Origin: Deltaproteobacteria bacterium
GTDB taxonomy: Bacteria > Desulfobacterota > GWC2-55-46
NCBI GenBank assembly: GCA_021825035.1
Contig: JAKAIQ010000077.1
Coordinates: forward strand, 1-9,100
Direction of reading: 5' to 3'
Length of the DNA stretch: 9,100 nt
Shown: positions 1 to 6,468 of the stretch, piece by piece
Numbering within the stretch: the stretch's first letter is position 1
How the letters are laid out: the number at the start of each line of letters is the position of its first letter
Notes under the pieces: generated by a model
Database searches by the model: none
The model's input: only the letters and a program-made list of their open reading frames with translations
Told to the model about the DNA's origin: nothing
Program-made: the position numbers and the translations under genes

Positions 1-847
1 CGTATTTTTCATGCATCGCCGGAAGGAACTTTCCGGCTATATTCCTGTGAACTAAAAGGGTCTCCATGGCGTTGCATACCCCGGGCCTCTGCACCTTGGC
101 GTTAAAACATATCCTTTCCGCCATGCCGATGTCGGCAGTCTCGTCCACGAAAACGTGGCAGACGCCTTTATAGTGCTTGATTACAGGTATCCTTGAATTT
201 TCCACCACAAATCTTATGAGCCCCTCTCCGCCGCGGGGAATTATAAGGTCGACAAGGTCTTCAAGCCTGAGCAGCTCAAGTACCGCATCCCGCTCGACCG
301 TAGGCATCATCTGTATGGCCTTTTCAGGAATTCCGGCCTCAACGCATGCTTTTCTTAGAACTTGAACTATGGCCTTATTCGAGTTTACCGCCTCGCTGCC
401 GCCACGTAAAATCACGGCGTTGCCGGATTTAAGGCACAGCCCTGCGGCATCTGCCGTGACGTTGGGCCTGGATTCGTATATTATGCCGATGACGCCGATG
501 GGTATGCGCATCCTTCCTACCATGAGGCCGTTCGGCCGCTTCCACATCCGGCTCGTTTCGCCGACAGGGTCTGGAAGCGCGCTGACCTCCCGCAGACCAT
601 CGGCCATGTTCTTTATGACTTTGTCGGTAACAATAAGCCTGTCTATCATGGCCTCTGTAAGATTCTTTCTTCTCGCTTCTTCTATGTCGGCGTTGTTTGC
701 CTCTTTAAGAAGTTGCGCCCCGGCTTCAAGGCTGTCAGCCATCAGGAGAAGAGCGCTATTTTTAACCTTCGTAGAGAGCCTGGCCACCGCTGAAGAAACA
801 GCCCTTGCGCTTCCGGCAATCTCAAGGACATCCTCTTTTATGGACAT
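1..847 (-). CDS. proA: Gamma-glutamyl phosphate reductase, C-terminus off the left edge
   Basis: ProA reduces L-glutamyl 5-phosphate with NADPH to glutamate 5-semialdehyde, the second step of proline synthesis, in the cytoplasm. The visible part is 282 residues (MSIKEDVLEIAGSAR...) of a family usually about 415-420 long, so roughly the last third lies outside the window. Visible signatures are PIGVIGIIYESRPNVT (about residues 116-131), KSGNAVILRGGSEA (140-153), the IIPRGGEGLI segment (202-211), and the catalytic-cysteine motif QRPGVCNAMETLLVH (253-267, Cys258), which is intact. The ATG is preceded by AAAGGAG at ideal spacing on the minus strand, which fixes the start. The gene lies 49 bases after proB and is the last visible gene of the rplU operon. 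The frame is open to the window edge with no defect. Identity is very sure; only the missing end cannot be judged. Confidence 0.96.
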   Translation of the reverse strand, partial: MSIKEDVLEIAGSARAVSSAVARLSTKVKNSALLLMADSLEAGAQLLKEANNADIEEARRKNLTEAMIDRLIVTDKVIKNMADGLREVSALPDPVGETSRMWKRPNGLMVGRMRIPIGVIGIIYESRPNVTADAAGLCLKSGNAVILRGGSEAVNSNKAIVQVLRKACVEAGIPEKAIQMMPTVERDAVLELLRLEDLVDLIIPRGGEGLIRFVVENSRIPVIKHYKGVCHVFVDETADIGMAERICFNAKVQRPGVCNAMETLLVHRNIAGKFLPAMHEKY

Positions 848-896
848 GATAAACTCCTTTAAATACAATCAATAATTGCTCGAAATAGATAGCTAT

Positions 897-2012
897 TCAT
901 ACGAGGACAAGGTTATCCCTGTGAATTAGTTCATCACAGACCTTGTACCCAAGAACCTTTTCTATTTCCGAGGACTTGAGGCCTTTAATCTTTTGAATCT
1001 CGCCTGTGCCGTAATTCGCGACTCCGCGCGCGAACTCCATCCCCTTAAGGTCCACGCAATGGACTATCTCGCCTGCATCGAAAGAACCATCAACATCCCT
1101 GACCCCGGACGGAAGAAGGCTCTTGCCTCCTCTCAAAAGGGCTGCTTTCGCCCCATCGTCAACAAATATCCTTCCGGTAGGCCTGGTCGAAAAGGCTATC
1201 CAGTGCTTCCAGCTGGTGAGCCTGTCTTCCTTTGGCAGAAAGAGCGTCCCGACATCATCTCCGTTCAGGATCATGCTCAACACGCCGGGCATGCTGCCGT
1301 TTGCGATTATGGTAGAGATGCCAAAGTGGGCCGCCTTCCTTGCCGCGAGGCATTTCGATCGGATTCCGCCGGTCCCGAAGCGGTTTGTGGAATCCGTCAG
1401 AAGCTCGGCAGGAAGGCTGTCGACATCCTCAATGAGAGGAAGCTTCCTGGCAGATGGGTTCTTCTTCGGATCCGTATCATAGAGCCCATCCATATCGGAA
1501 AGTATTATGAGAAGGTCTGCTTCTATAAGGTTTGTCGCAAGCGCAGACAGGGTGTCGTTGTCACCGAATTTTATCTCTTCTACGGCTACCGTGTCGTTTT
1601 CATTGATTATCGGCGTGATGCCAAGCCTGAGCAGCGTAAGGAGCGTATTGCGCGCATTCAAGAACCGGCTTCTGCTGGCAAGGTCATCGTGCGTAAGCAG
1701 TACCTGAGCTACTTTTTCACCGGCCTGCGAAAATGCCGAATCATACATGGCCATCAGGCTCCCCTGTCCGACTGCGGCCACGGCCTGCCTTTCAGGAATA
1801 GTCGAGGGCTTGTCTTTGAGGCCGAGCCTTTTCATGCCGAGGGCTATCGCTCCGGAGCTTACGATGGCCGCTTCCCTTCCCGATCTTCTTATCTCGCGCA
1901 CGCCGTCAGAAAGCCTCGCAAACACGCCTTCTTCCGAGGCAAGAACGGCGCTTCCTACCTTTATGACTATCCTTCTCGTCTTTTTGATTATCTTTTTGCG
2001 GAAGTCTTTCAT
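897..2012 (-). CDS. proB: Glutamate 5-kinase with C-terminal PUA domain
   Basis: ProB phosphorylates L-glutamate with ATP to glutamyl 5-phosphate, the first and usually proline-inhibited step of proline synthesis. The amino-acid-kinase domain covers about residues 15-260. It shows IVIKVGSAVLA near the start, VSSGAIALGMKRLG, the NENDTVAVEEIKFGDNDTLSA substrate and nucleotide region, LSDMDGLYDTDP, and GTGGIRSKCLAARKA. A PUA domain follows at about 277-370 (RIFVDDGAKAALLRGGKSLL onward). At 371 residues it matches full-length, PUA-containing ProB. The start is ambiguous. I take the ATG whose first base is 2012, but an in-frame TTG two codons upstream (2018) is possible, and neither has a strong Shine-Dalgarno sequence at normal spacing. 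The obg stop lies only nine bases before the ATG, so translational coupling is likely. Downstream it leads into proA, giving a standard proline pair. Confidence 0.95.
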   Translation of the reverse strand: MKDFRKKIIKKTRRIVIKVGSAVLASEEGVFARLSDGVREIRRSGREAAIVSSGAIALGMKRLGLKDKPSTIPERQAVAAVGQGSLMAMYDSAFSQAGEKVAQVLLTHDDLASRSRFLNARNTLLTLLRLGITPIINENDTVAVEEIKFGDNDTLSALATNLIEADLLIILSDMDGLYDTDPKKNPSARKLPLIEDVDSLPAELLTDSTNRFGTGGIRSKCLAARKAAHFGISTIIANGSMPGVLSMILNGDDVGTLFLPKEDRLTSWKHWIAFSTRPTGRIFVDDGAKAALLRGGKSLLPSGVRDVDGSFDAGEIVHCVDLKGMEFARGVANYGTGEIQKIKGLKSSEIEKVLGYKVCDELIHRDNLVLV

Positions 2013-2021
2013 CTTCAAAAA

Positions 2022-3092
2022 TCATTCAAGCCCCTGCGGCCTATATCTAGAAGCCGCATCAACGGACAGCCCTATTGCGGCTTTTCCATCCTTGCCTGCC
2101 TCAATCTCTCTTCCTGTGTAGTTTATGAGGTCTTTTATCCCGGCGCCGGTAACCGCTGATATAGGAAACACCTTTATACCCAAAGCATTGAAGAAATTCA
2201 ACGGCGCTTCAGCCTTATTACGGGCCCCGGTCAGATCCATCTTATTCAGCGCCACCACCTGCGGTCTCGCGGAAAGCTCAGGATTGAATGCCTCAAGCTC
2301 CCTGTTGACGGTTTTAAAATCCTCAATCGGGTCTCTATCCGTAGTGGGAGAAAGGTCGAGGACATGTATGAAAAGCCGTGTCCTTTCTATATGTTTTAAA
2401 AACCTTACGCCGAGCCCCCTGCCTTCATGCGCCCCCTCGACAAGCCCCGGGATGTCGGCAACGACGAAGCCGCCAAAATCTCCGTACTTGACCACGCCAA
2501 GGTGCGGCACAAGGGTCGTGAAGGGATAATCTGCAATCTTGGGTCTTGCCGCCGACATACGCGAAACAAGCGTCGATTTTCCGACGTTCGGGAATCCTAT
2601 TATCCCGACGTCCGCGAGGAGCTTTAGCTCGAGCTTCAGGACTTTTGATTCCCCCTGCTCTCCGGGCTGTGCGAAACGGGGGGTCCTGTGCGTAGAAGTG
2701 GCGAAATGGGCATTCCCTTTGCCTCCCCTGCCTCCTTTGCAACAGATAAATACCTGTCCGTCCATTGACATATCCGCGAGCATCTTCCCGCTCTCATCGT
2801 CTCTTATAACCGTTCCGACAGGCACCCTGACATACAAGTCCTGACCGCTTTTGCCGCTGCAAAGGCTACCCATGCCATGCTGGCCGCGCTCGGCTTCATA
2901 TTCGCGCCTATATCTGAAATCAAGAAGACTGGAAAGCCGTCCGTCGGCCACAAAATAAACATCTCCACCTCTTCCAGCGTCTCCGCCATCCGGGCCACCC
3001 TTTGGGACATACTTCTCCCGCCGGAAGCTGATGCAACCTTTCCCGCCGTTGCCGGCCTTTACTGAAATCTTGGCCTCATCAATGAACTTCAT
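2022..3092 (-). CDS. obg: Obg/CgtA-family ribosome-assembly GTPase
   Basis: Obg is an essential P-loop GTPase that binds the large ribosomal subunit precursor and links ribosome maturation to nutrient state. The glycine-rich Obg fold occupies about residues 1-157 (VKAGNGGKGCISFRREKYVP, GGPDGGDAGRGGDVYF, CCKGGRGGKGNAHFATS). The G domain follows with all five motifs: G1 GFPNVGKST (166-174), G2 threonines in YPFTTLVP (189-196), G3 DIPGLVEGAHEGRGLG (213-228), G4 NKMD (283-286) and G5 SAVTG (312-316). At 356 residues it has no long C-terminal OCT domain, as in many proteobacterial members. The ATG has only a weak GGTGAAG-like ribosome site about 8-12 bases upstream. It sits directly after a terminator-like hairpin that separates it from rpmA, and nearly abuts proB. 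The family call is certain; the symbol could equally be obgE or cgtA. Confidence 0.97.
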   Translation of the reverse strand: MKFIDEAKISVKAGNGGKGCISFRREKYVPKGGPDGGDAGRGGDVYFVADGRLSSLLDFRYRREYEAERGQHGMGSLCSGKSGQDLYVRVPVGTVIRDDESGKMLADMSMDGQVFICCKGGRGGKGNAHFATSTHRTPRFAQPGEQGESKVLKLELKLLADVGIIGFPNVGKSTLVSRMSAARPKIADYPFTTLVPHLGVVKYGDFGGFVVADIPGLVEGAHEGRGLGVRFLKHIERTRLFIHVLDLSPTTDRDPIEDFKTVNRELEAFNPELSARPQVVALNKMDLTGARNKAEAPLNFFNALGIKVFPISAVTGAGIKDLINYTGREIEAGKDGKAAIGLSVDAASRYRPQGLE

Positions 3093-3111
3093 AATATGAT
3101 CTTCACCACGC

Positions 3112-3166
3112 TAAAAAAAGAAAGGCGGTTACGGAAAGGCCCAGAAGCCTCTCCTTTCCGCCCTTT
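3112..3166 (-). terminator. Intrinsic terminator or attenuator between rpmA and obg
   Basis: Read on the minus strand, CGGAAAGG (3160-3153) pairs perfectly with CCTTTCCG (3139-3132) around a 13-base loop. An outer AAAGG/CCTTT helix (3166-3162 with 3125-3121) lies beyond a small internal loop. The outer helix is followed directly by CTTTTTTT (3120-3113), the layout of a Rho-independent terminator. It begins about 23 bases after the rpmA stop and ends about 20 bases before the obg start. No promoter is visible between the hairpin and obg, so complete termination would silence obg-proB-proA. Partial read-through is the likely role. Confidence 0.72.
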
Positions 3167-3189
3167 GTCGTCCTGGTCAGTACGCCTGG

Positions 3190-3438
3190 CTACGGGAGAA
3201 TACTTACAAACTTTTTCCGCCCCCTATCCTCGAACTTTACCACGCCGCTTATCTTTGCGAAGAGCGTGAAATCCTTGCCCTGACCGACATTGGAACCAGG
3301 GTAGAACTTGGAGCCAACCTGCCTTACGAGTATGGAGCCTGCGGAAACGGCCTGCCCGGCAAAACGCTTTACTCCTCTTCTCTGGCCGTTACTGTCCCTG
3401 CCGTTTCTTGAACTTCCACCAGCCTTTTTGTGCGCCAC
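3190..3438 (-). CDS. rpmA: 50S ribosomal protein L27
   Basis: L27 is a large-subunit protein whose N-terminal tail reaches toward the peptidyl transferase centre. The 82-residue protein starts MAHKKAGGSSRNGRDSNGQR and carries the family core GSILVRQVGSKFYPGSNVGQ followed by GKDFTLFAKISGVVKFE. The family is usually 84-90 residues, so it is complete. The start codon is GTG, supported by AGGAGG seven bases upstream and by the conserved AHKKAGGS N-terminus. There is no Firmicutes-type cleavable N-terminal extension. The gene lies 57 bases after rplU, the near-universal L21-L27 pairing, and is followed by a terminator-like hairpin before obg. Confidence 0.97.
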   Translation of the reverse strand: MAHKKAGGSSRNGRDSNGQRRGVKRFAGQAVSAGSILVRQVGSKFYPGSNVGQGKDFTLFAKISGVVKFEDRGRKKFVSILP

Positions 3439-3495
3439 GTAAAAACCTCCTGAACACGTAAATCTCTGCTAACGCCCCTCGCGGGACTAAACCCG

Positions 3496-3807
3496 TTAAG
3501 CCTTAATCTCGTTAATCTTTATGCTTGTAAAAAGCTGCCTGTGTCCCTGCTTCTTGGCGTAGCCTTTTCTTCTTCTTTTCTTGAAAATGATCACTTTTTT
3601 ATTCTTTCCCTGCGCGAGTATCTCCGCCACGACCATAGCCCCTTCCACAGTTGGAGCGCCGACCTTGATACCCTCTCCCTCGCCAACCGCAAGGACCTCG
3701 CCTATTTCTATGCTGCTTCCGACCTCGCCATCGAGCTTTTCGACTTTAAGGATGTCCCCCTGTGAGACCCGATACTGCTTTCCGCCTGTCTTGATTACCG
3801 CGTACAT
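3496..3807 (-). CDS. rplU: 50S ribosomal protein L21
   Basis: L21 binds 23S rRNA in the large ribosomal subunit. The 103-residue protein has the usual length and starts MYAVIKTGGKQYRVSQGDIL. The C-terminal signature is KKVIIFKKRRRKGYAKKQGHRQLFTSIKINEI, here cited by its ends: it begins near residue 69 and contains the diagnostic GHRQ at about 88-91. The ATG has a GGAGG ribosome site nine bases upstream (3817-3821 on the plus strand). It is the first gene of a leftward operon rplU-rpmA-obg-proB-proA, with a good promoter just upstream. A small foldable segment (CGGG ACTAAA CCCG, 3482-3495) lies between its stop and rpmA but lacks a U-tract. Confidence 0.97.
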   Translation of the reverse strand: MYAVIKTGGKQYRVSQGDILKVEKLDGEVGSSIEIGEVLAVGEGEGIKVGAPTVEGAMVVAEILAQGKNKKVIIFKKRRRKGYAKKQGHRQLFTSIKINEIKA

Positions 3808-3846
3808 CCGAGTCTTCCTCCATTGTCAATGCGTAGTTAATATATA

Positions 3847-3876
3847 ATCTTATCCGGATTCACTCGGCCTTGTCAA
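3847..3876 (-). promoter_or_regulatory. Sigma70-type promoter of the rplU operon
   Basis: On the minus strand a perfect TTGACA (-35, 3876-3871) is followed after 18 bases by TAAGAT (-10, 3852-3847, four of six consensus bases). A start about seven bases further on leaves a leader of roughly 33 bases before the rplU ATG, containing its GGAGG site. It begins nine bases past the stop of the upstream DUF3108 gene, so read-through from that gene could add to it. The call rests on sequence match only. Confidence 0.72.
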
Positions 3877-3885
3877 GAACAAATT

Positions 3886-4767
3886 TTACTCAACTGAAGC
3901 CGGCTTTGCAAACCCGGCCGCAACGCCGGTCGCAGTCAGCTTACCCCTTACGTCGCCAAAAAACAGGACATCCTTTGCGACTGCTTCCTCGGGGACATGA
4001 TCGCTATTATTTGAAAAAAGTATGTTTATGTCGCCGGCCTTTGACTTGAAAAGGTCCTTATCGAGCTTCACTTCAGCCAAGTATTCGTTCAGCGAATTCC
4101 CGTTCAATTTCAGGCCGGTCTCTTTCTGCCCGGCTATCCTTACGTGAATCACCGGAACATGGCCATCCTTTTTAGGAAAAGTGTATATATTAAACTCCCT
4201 TCCCATTTTAAAGGGACCGTATGATCCAAAACGTAAATTATAAAACGCGGCAAGAGGCCCGTCGTACAATTTCCCTTTTTGCAGAGGTATCACGTGGTTT
4301 TCGGTCTCTTTACCGTTCTCGTAGTTCGTCGAAGTCAATATCTCTTTTGAGTAATCTACGGTGATTTTACTCTGTTTTTTAATATTGATGGTTTCGATCG
4401 ACTTCTCGAACGTCTTAGATATAAACCGTTTGCCGTCTTCCGACATGCGCATGTGTTCCACGTAGAAATCGCGCCTGTCCTGCAGAAGCCATGTAAGCAA
4501 AGGGCCGGTAGTATGCGCCGCAAGCGTGGCGACATAATCTCCGTCAGCGCCACGTCTAAGCGTTATCGTCCCTATCGCCAGATTATCAAAGGCCCAGAAA
4601 CCTATCTGATACGTAAGGCTCTCGCCTAAAAAGACATCCGCTATCGAATCCTTTTCCGGCGCCGGCATGGCTGCCGCGAAAACGCGCGGGCTTGCAGCAA
4701 TCCCCTGTGAAAAGACCGCCATTAATAAGGCGATAAGGTATATTTTATATATCTTTTTTAAGTTCAC
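3886..4767 (-). CDS. Secreted DUF3108-type protein of unknown function
   Basis: The 293-residue product starts with a Sec signal peptide: basic MNLKKIYKIY, hydrophobic LIALLMAVFSQGIAA, and a plausible AxA-type cleavage around VFA-AA (residues 29-33). It is therefore probably periplasmic or lipid-facing. The mature part is beta-rich and resembles the DUF3108 family. The recognisable opening is GESLTYQIGFWAFDNLAIGT (48-67), and the protein closes with a DVLFFGDVRGKLTAT segment (267-281). No catalytic motif or transmembrane helix beyond the signal is evident. The start is GTG with an in-frame TAA two codons upstream, so no longer version is possible, and its ribosome site is poor. It lies 121 bases after selA and 78 bases before rplU on the same strand. 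I see no clear promoter of its own. The family call is from remembered sequence feel; the function is unknown. Confidence 0.8.
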   Translation of the reverse strand: MNLKKIYKIYLIALLMAVFSQGIAASPRVFAAAMPAPEKDSIADVFLGESLTYQIGFWAFDNLAIGTITLRRGADGDYVATLAAHTTGPLLTWLLQDRRDFYVEHMRMSEDGKRFISKTFEKSIETINIKKQSKITVDYSKEILTSTNYENGKETENHVIPLQKGKLYDGPLAAFYNLRFGSYGPFKMGREFNIYTFPKKDGHVPVIHVRIAGQKETGLKLNGNSLNEYLAEVKLDKDLFKSKAGDINILFSNNSDHVPEEAVAKDVLFFGDVRGKLTATGVAAGFAKPASVE

Positions 4768-4888
4768 AATTTAACCGTTTAAATGAACTTCCCCGCAACA
4801 ATCGGCAGGGGATCAAAAAAAACTCTATCTGGAAGTCGCGCCGCAAGCAGCGGGGGAATTAACCCCGAAAAGAGTAAATCCGACAGGT

Positions 4889-6265
4889 TCAAAATCTGAA
4901 ATTTAACGGCATGACATCCTCCGGGCATTCAACCGTCCTCAAGTCGAGCAGAAACCTCTCCCTGTTTACCCTGCCGAGGATAGGCGGACTGGCATGGAGG
5001 AACGCGGCAAATATCTTTTCCGGCTTTTCAGTTCTGTGGGTCATGGCGATGACCTTCGTCGGAAGGCTGTGCCCAGGTAAAGACCCGGCTCCAACCACGG
5101 ATTCCCCGTCTTCGACGTTTATGCTGAAGGATGACCCTAAACCTGTCTTGAGAATTTCCGCGGCCTTTAAAGCCGCCGCCTCAATCTCTTCAACGCTCCT
5201 CGTCATGAATTTTAGCGTCGGAAGCTTCAGGTTGAGGCTGTCCTTGTTCAGATAAAGCCTGAGAGTCGCTTCAAGGGCCGAAAGCGTGAGCTTGTCAGCC
5301 CTGAGCGCGCGCTTAAGCGGGTTTTTTCTTATTCTATCCACGATCTCCCTTTTGCCGGCTATAAGGCCTGACTGCGGTCCACCGAGAAGCTTGTCGCCGC
5401 TAAACGTCACTATATCGGCCCCTGCGCCTATCCTCTCGCTTACAACCGGCTCTGCCGGCAGCCCGTAAACCGACAGATCTATCAGGGAGCCGCTCCCGAG
5501 GTCTTCGACAACTAAAACGCCTCGCTCCCGCGCTATGTCAACAAGGTCCCTGAGGCCGACTTCAGCGGTAAATCCGGTTATCCTGTAATTGCTCGTATGG
5601 GCCTTGAAAATAAGCGCCGAACCGCCGGTCAAGGCCTCTTTATAATCCTTTCGGTGGGTTCTGTTGGTCGTGCCGACTTCCTTTAAGATACACCCGCTTT
5701 TCCTTATTATCTCCGGAAGCCTGAACGAAGCGCCTATCTCTATAAGTTCCCCCCTTGAAATAATAACCTCTTTGCCTTCCGCAAGGGTATTAAGCGTGAC
5801 CAGGATAGCCGCTGCGTTATTGTTTACCACACATGCCGCCTCAGCGCCTGTCAATCGCTTCAAGAGGTCTTCAACGAGGCTATCCCTCTCGCCCCGCTCG
5901 CCGCTCTCGATGTCAAACTCGAGGTTGACATTATTTTCGGACGCGAGACGCACTGCATCGGCCGCCTCCCTGCTCAAAAGCGCCCTGCCGATATTCGTGT
6001 GAAGGATGGTACCAGTGGCGTTTATGATTCGAGTTACCCTTGGCCTCAATATTTCACTGACCGCGCTGAGGACTGCGGAATTAATCTCCTCCGCAGACAA
6101 ATCCTCCCTTTGCCCTGAGATTATCTCCTTTCTGACAAGGTCAAGAGCAGAACGTGCGGCTTCAGTCACAATGGGGGTAGAAAAAAGCGAAGACGCCTCA
6201 CGGAGGCGTTCGTTCCTTAAAAGCTCATCTACCGACGGAAGTTCTCTTAGAAGCGTCTTCTTCAT
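4889..6265 (-). CDS. selA: L-seryl-tRNA(Sec) selenium transferase (selenocysteine synthase)
   Basis: SelA is a PLP enzyme that converts seryl-tRNA(Sec) to selenocysteinyl-tRNA(Sec) using selenophosphate. The N-terminal region (LRELPSVDELL) is typical. The fold-type I core shows INATGTILHTNIGRALLS, CVVNNNAAAILVTLNTLA, SRGELIEIGASFRLPEI, EVGTTNRTH, VVEDLGSGSLIDLSVYGLP, and the PLP-lysine motif TFSGDKLLGGPQSGLI (Lys292 counted from the chosen start). It ends in a domain with SLPGHSLPTK and LGRVNRERFLLDLRTVE. The chosen ATG (6265) gives 458 residues, close to the usual 460. An in-frame ATG at 6283 would add MCKITS, but it lies at or upstream of the transcription start predicted from the promoter at 6287-6315. 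No selB, selC or selD is visible nearby. It is divergent from mobB. Confidence 0.96.
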   Translation of the reverse strand: MKKTLLRELPSVDELLRNERLREASSLFSTPIVTEAARSALDLVRKEIISGQREDLSAEEINSAVLSAVSEILRPRVTRIINATGTILHTNIGRALLSREAADAVRLASENNVNLEFDIESGERGERDSLVEDLLKRLTGAEAACVVNNNAAAILVTLNTLAEGKEVIISRGELIEIGASFRLPEIIRKSGCILKEVGTTNRTHRKDYKEALTGGSALIFKAHTSNYRITGFTAEVGLRDLVDIARERGVLVVEDLGSGSLIDLSVYGLPAEPVVSERIGAGADIVTFSGDKLLGGPQSGLIAGKREIVDRIRKNPLKRALRADKLTLSALEATLRLYLNKDSLNLKLPTLKFMTRSVEEIEAAALKAAEILKTGLGSSFSINVEDGESVVGAGSLPGHSLPTKVIAMTHRTEKPEKIFAAFLHASPPILGRVNRERFLLDLRTVECPEDVMPLNFRF

Positions 6266-6286
6266 ACTTGTGATCTTACACATGTA

Positions 6287-6315
6287 ATTTTACATTAGAC
6301 CGTCAAACGGGTCAA
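6287..6315 (-). promoter_or_regulatory. Sigma70-type promoter of selA
   Basis: On the minus strand TTGACC (6315-6310) and TAAAAT (6292-6287) are separated by exactly 17 bases, and each matches five of six consensus bases. The predicted transcript would start near 6279-6281. That leaves only about 15 bases before the ATG at 6265, and puts the upstream ATG at 6283 outside or at the very tip of the transcript. No strong ribosome site is seen before either ATG. Confidence 0.65.
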
Positions 6316-6365
6316 TATTCTTGAAACGAATATGAGTCACAATATCTCAATTTTACTGAAAATTA

Positions 6366-6395
6366 TTTACACCAACGCTTCAGGCATAGTATATT
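6366..6395 (+). promoter_or_regulatory. Candidate promoter of the mobB-mobA-mazG operon
   Basis: TTTACA (6366-6371) and TATATT (6390-6395) lie 18 bases apart on the plus strand, each one base from consensus. A start near 6402 would give a leader of about 65-70 bases before the mobB ATG. It is back-to-back with the selA promoter about 50 bases away, so one regulator could act on both, but I see no clear operator. Confidence 0.5.
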
Positions 6396-6403
6396 AGTGT
6401 TTA

Positions 6404-6462
6404 GAGCGCCGGGGTACTGACGCCACAAACAGGCAATCCATCCTGAGCGCCGCCCGGACAAT
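6404..6462 (+). other. Foldable mobB 5' leader
   Basis: The predicted mobB leader can fold. CCGGG (6409-6413) pairs with CCCGG (6453-6457), and an inner CAGG (6430-6433) pairs with CCTG (6442-6445). The 3' arm of the outer helix overlaps CGGA, the only Shine-Dalgarno-like sequence near the mobB ATG. GAGCGCCG occurs twice, at 6404-6411 and 6445-6452. I do not recognise a known riboswitch, including the Moco motif. The helices are short, so this is a weak candidate. Confidence 0.3.
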
Positions 6463-6468
6463 AAACTT

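Noticed and set aside
993..2159. A 388-codon open frame on the plus strand opposite proB and the end of obg
   Set aside because: It lies antisense to two certain genes, lacks a ribosome site, and its translation has no recognisable family pattern; a shadow of proB codon use.
3469..3502. Inverted repeat GCTAACG/CGTTAAGC around the rplU stop
   Set aside because: Imperfect, overlaps coding sequence, and is not followed by a U-tract; no role can be supported.
3850..3858. DnaA-box-like TTATCCGGA in the rplU promoter
   Set aside because: Seven of nine match, single copy, and overlaps the -10 element; expected by chance.
4815..4853. Possible terminator after selA: CCGC/GCGG hairpin (4841-4853) and a T8 run on the minus strand (4822-4815)
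   Set aside because: The stem is only four base pairs and lies 18 bases from the T-run, too far for an intrinsic terminator.
4862..4891. selA TGA as a possible selenocysteine codon
   Set aside because: The product already has full family length and read-through adds only about nine residues before TAA; no SECIS-like hairpin was recognised.
6316..6468. selC (tRNA-Sec) or another RNA gene in the selA-mobB gap
   Set aside because: No cloverleaf, T-arm or long acceptor/variable arm pairing could be traced.
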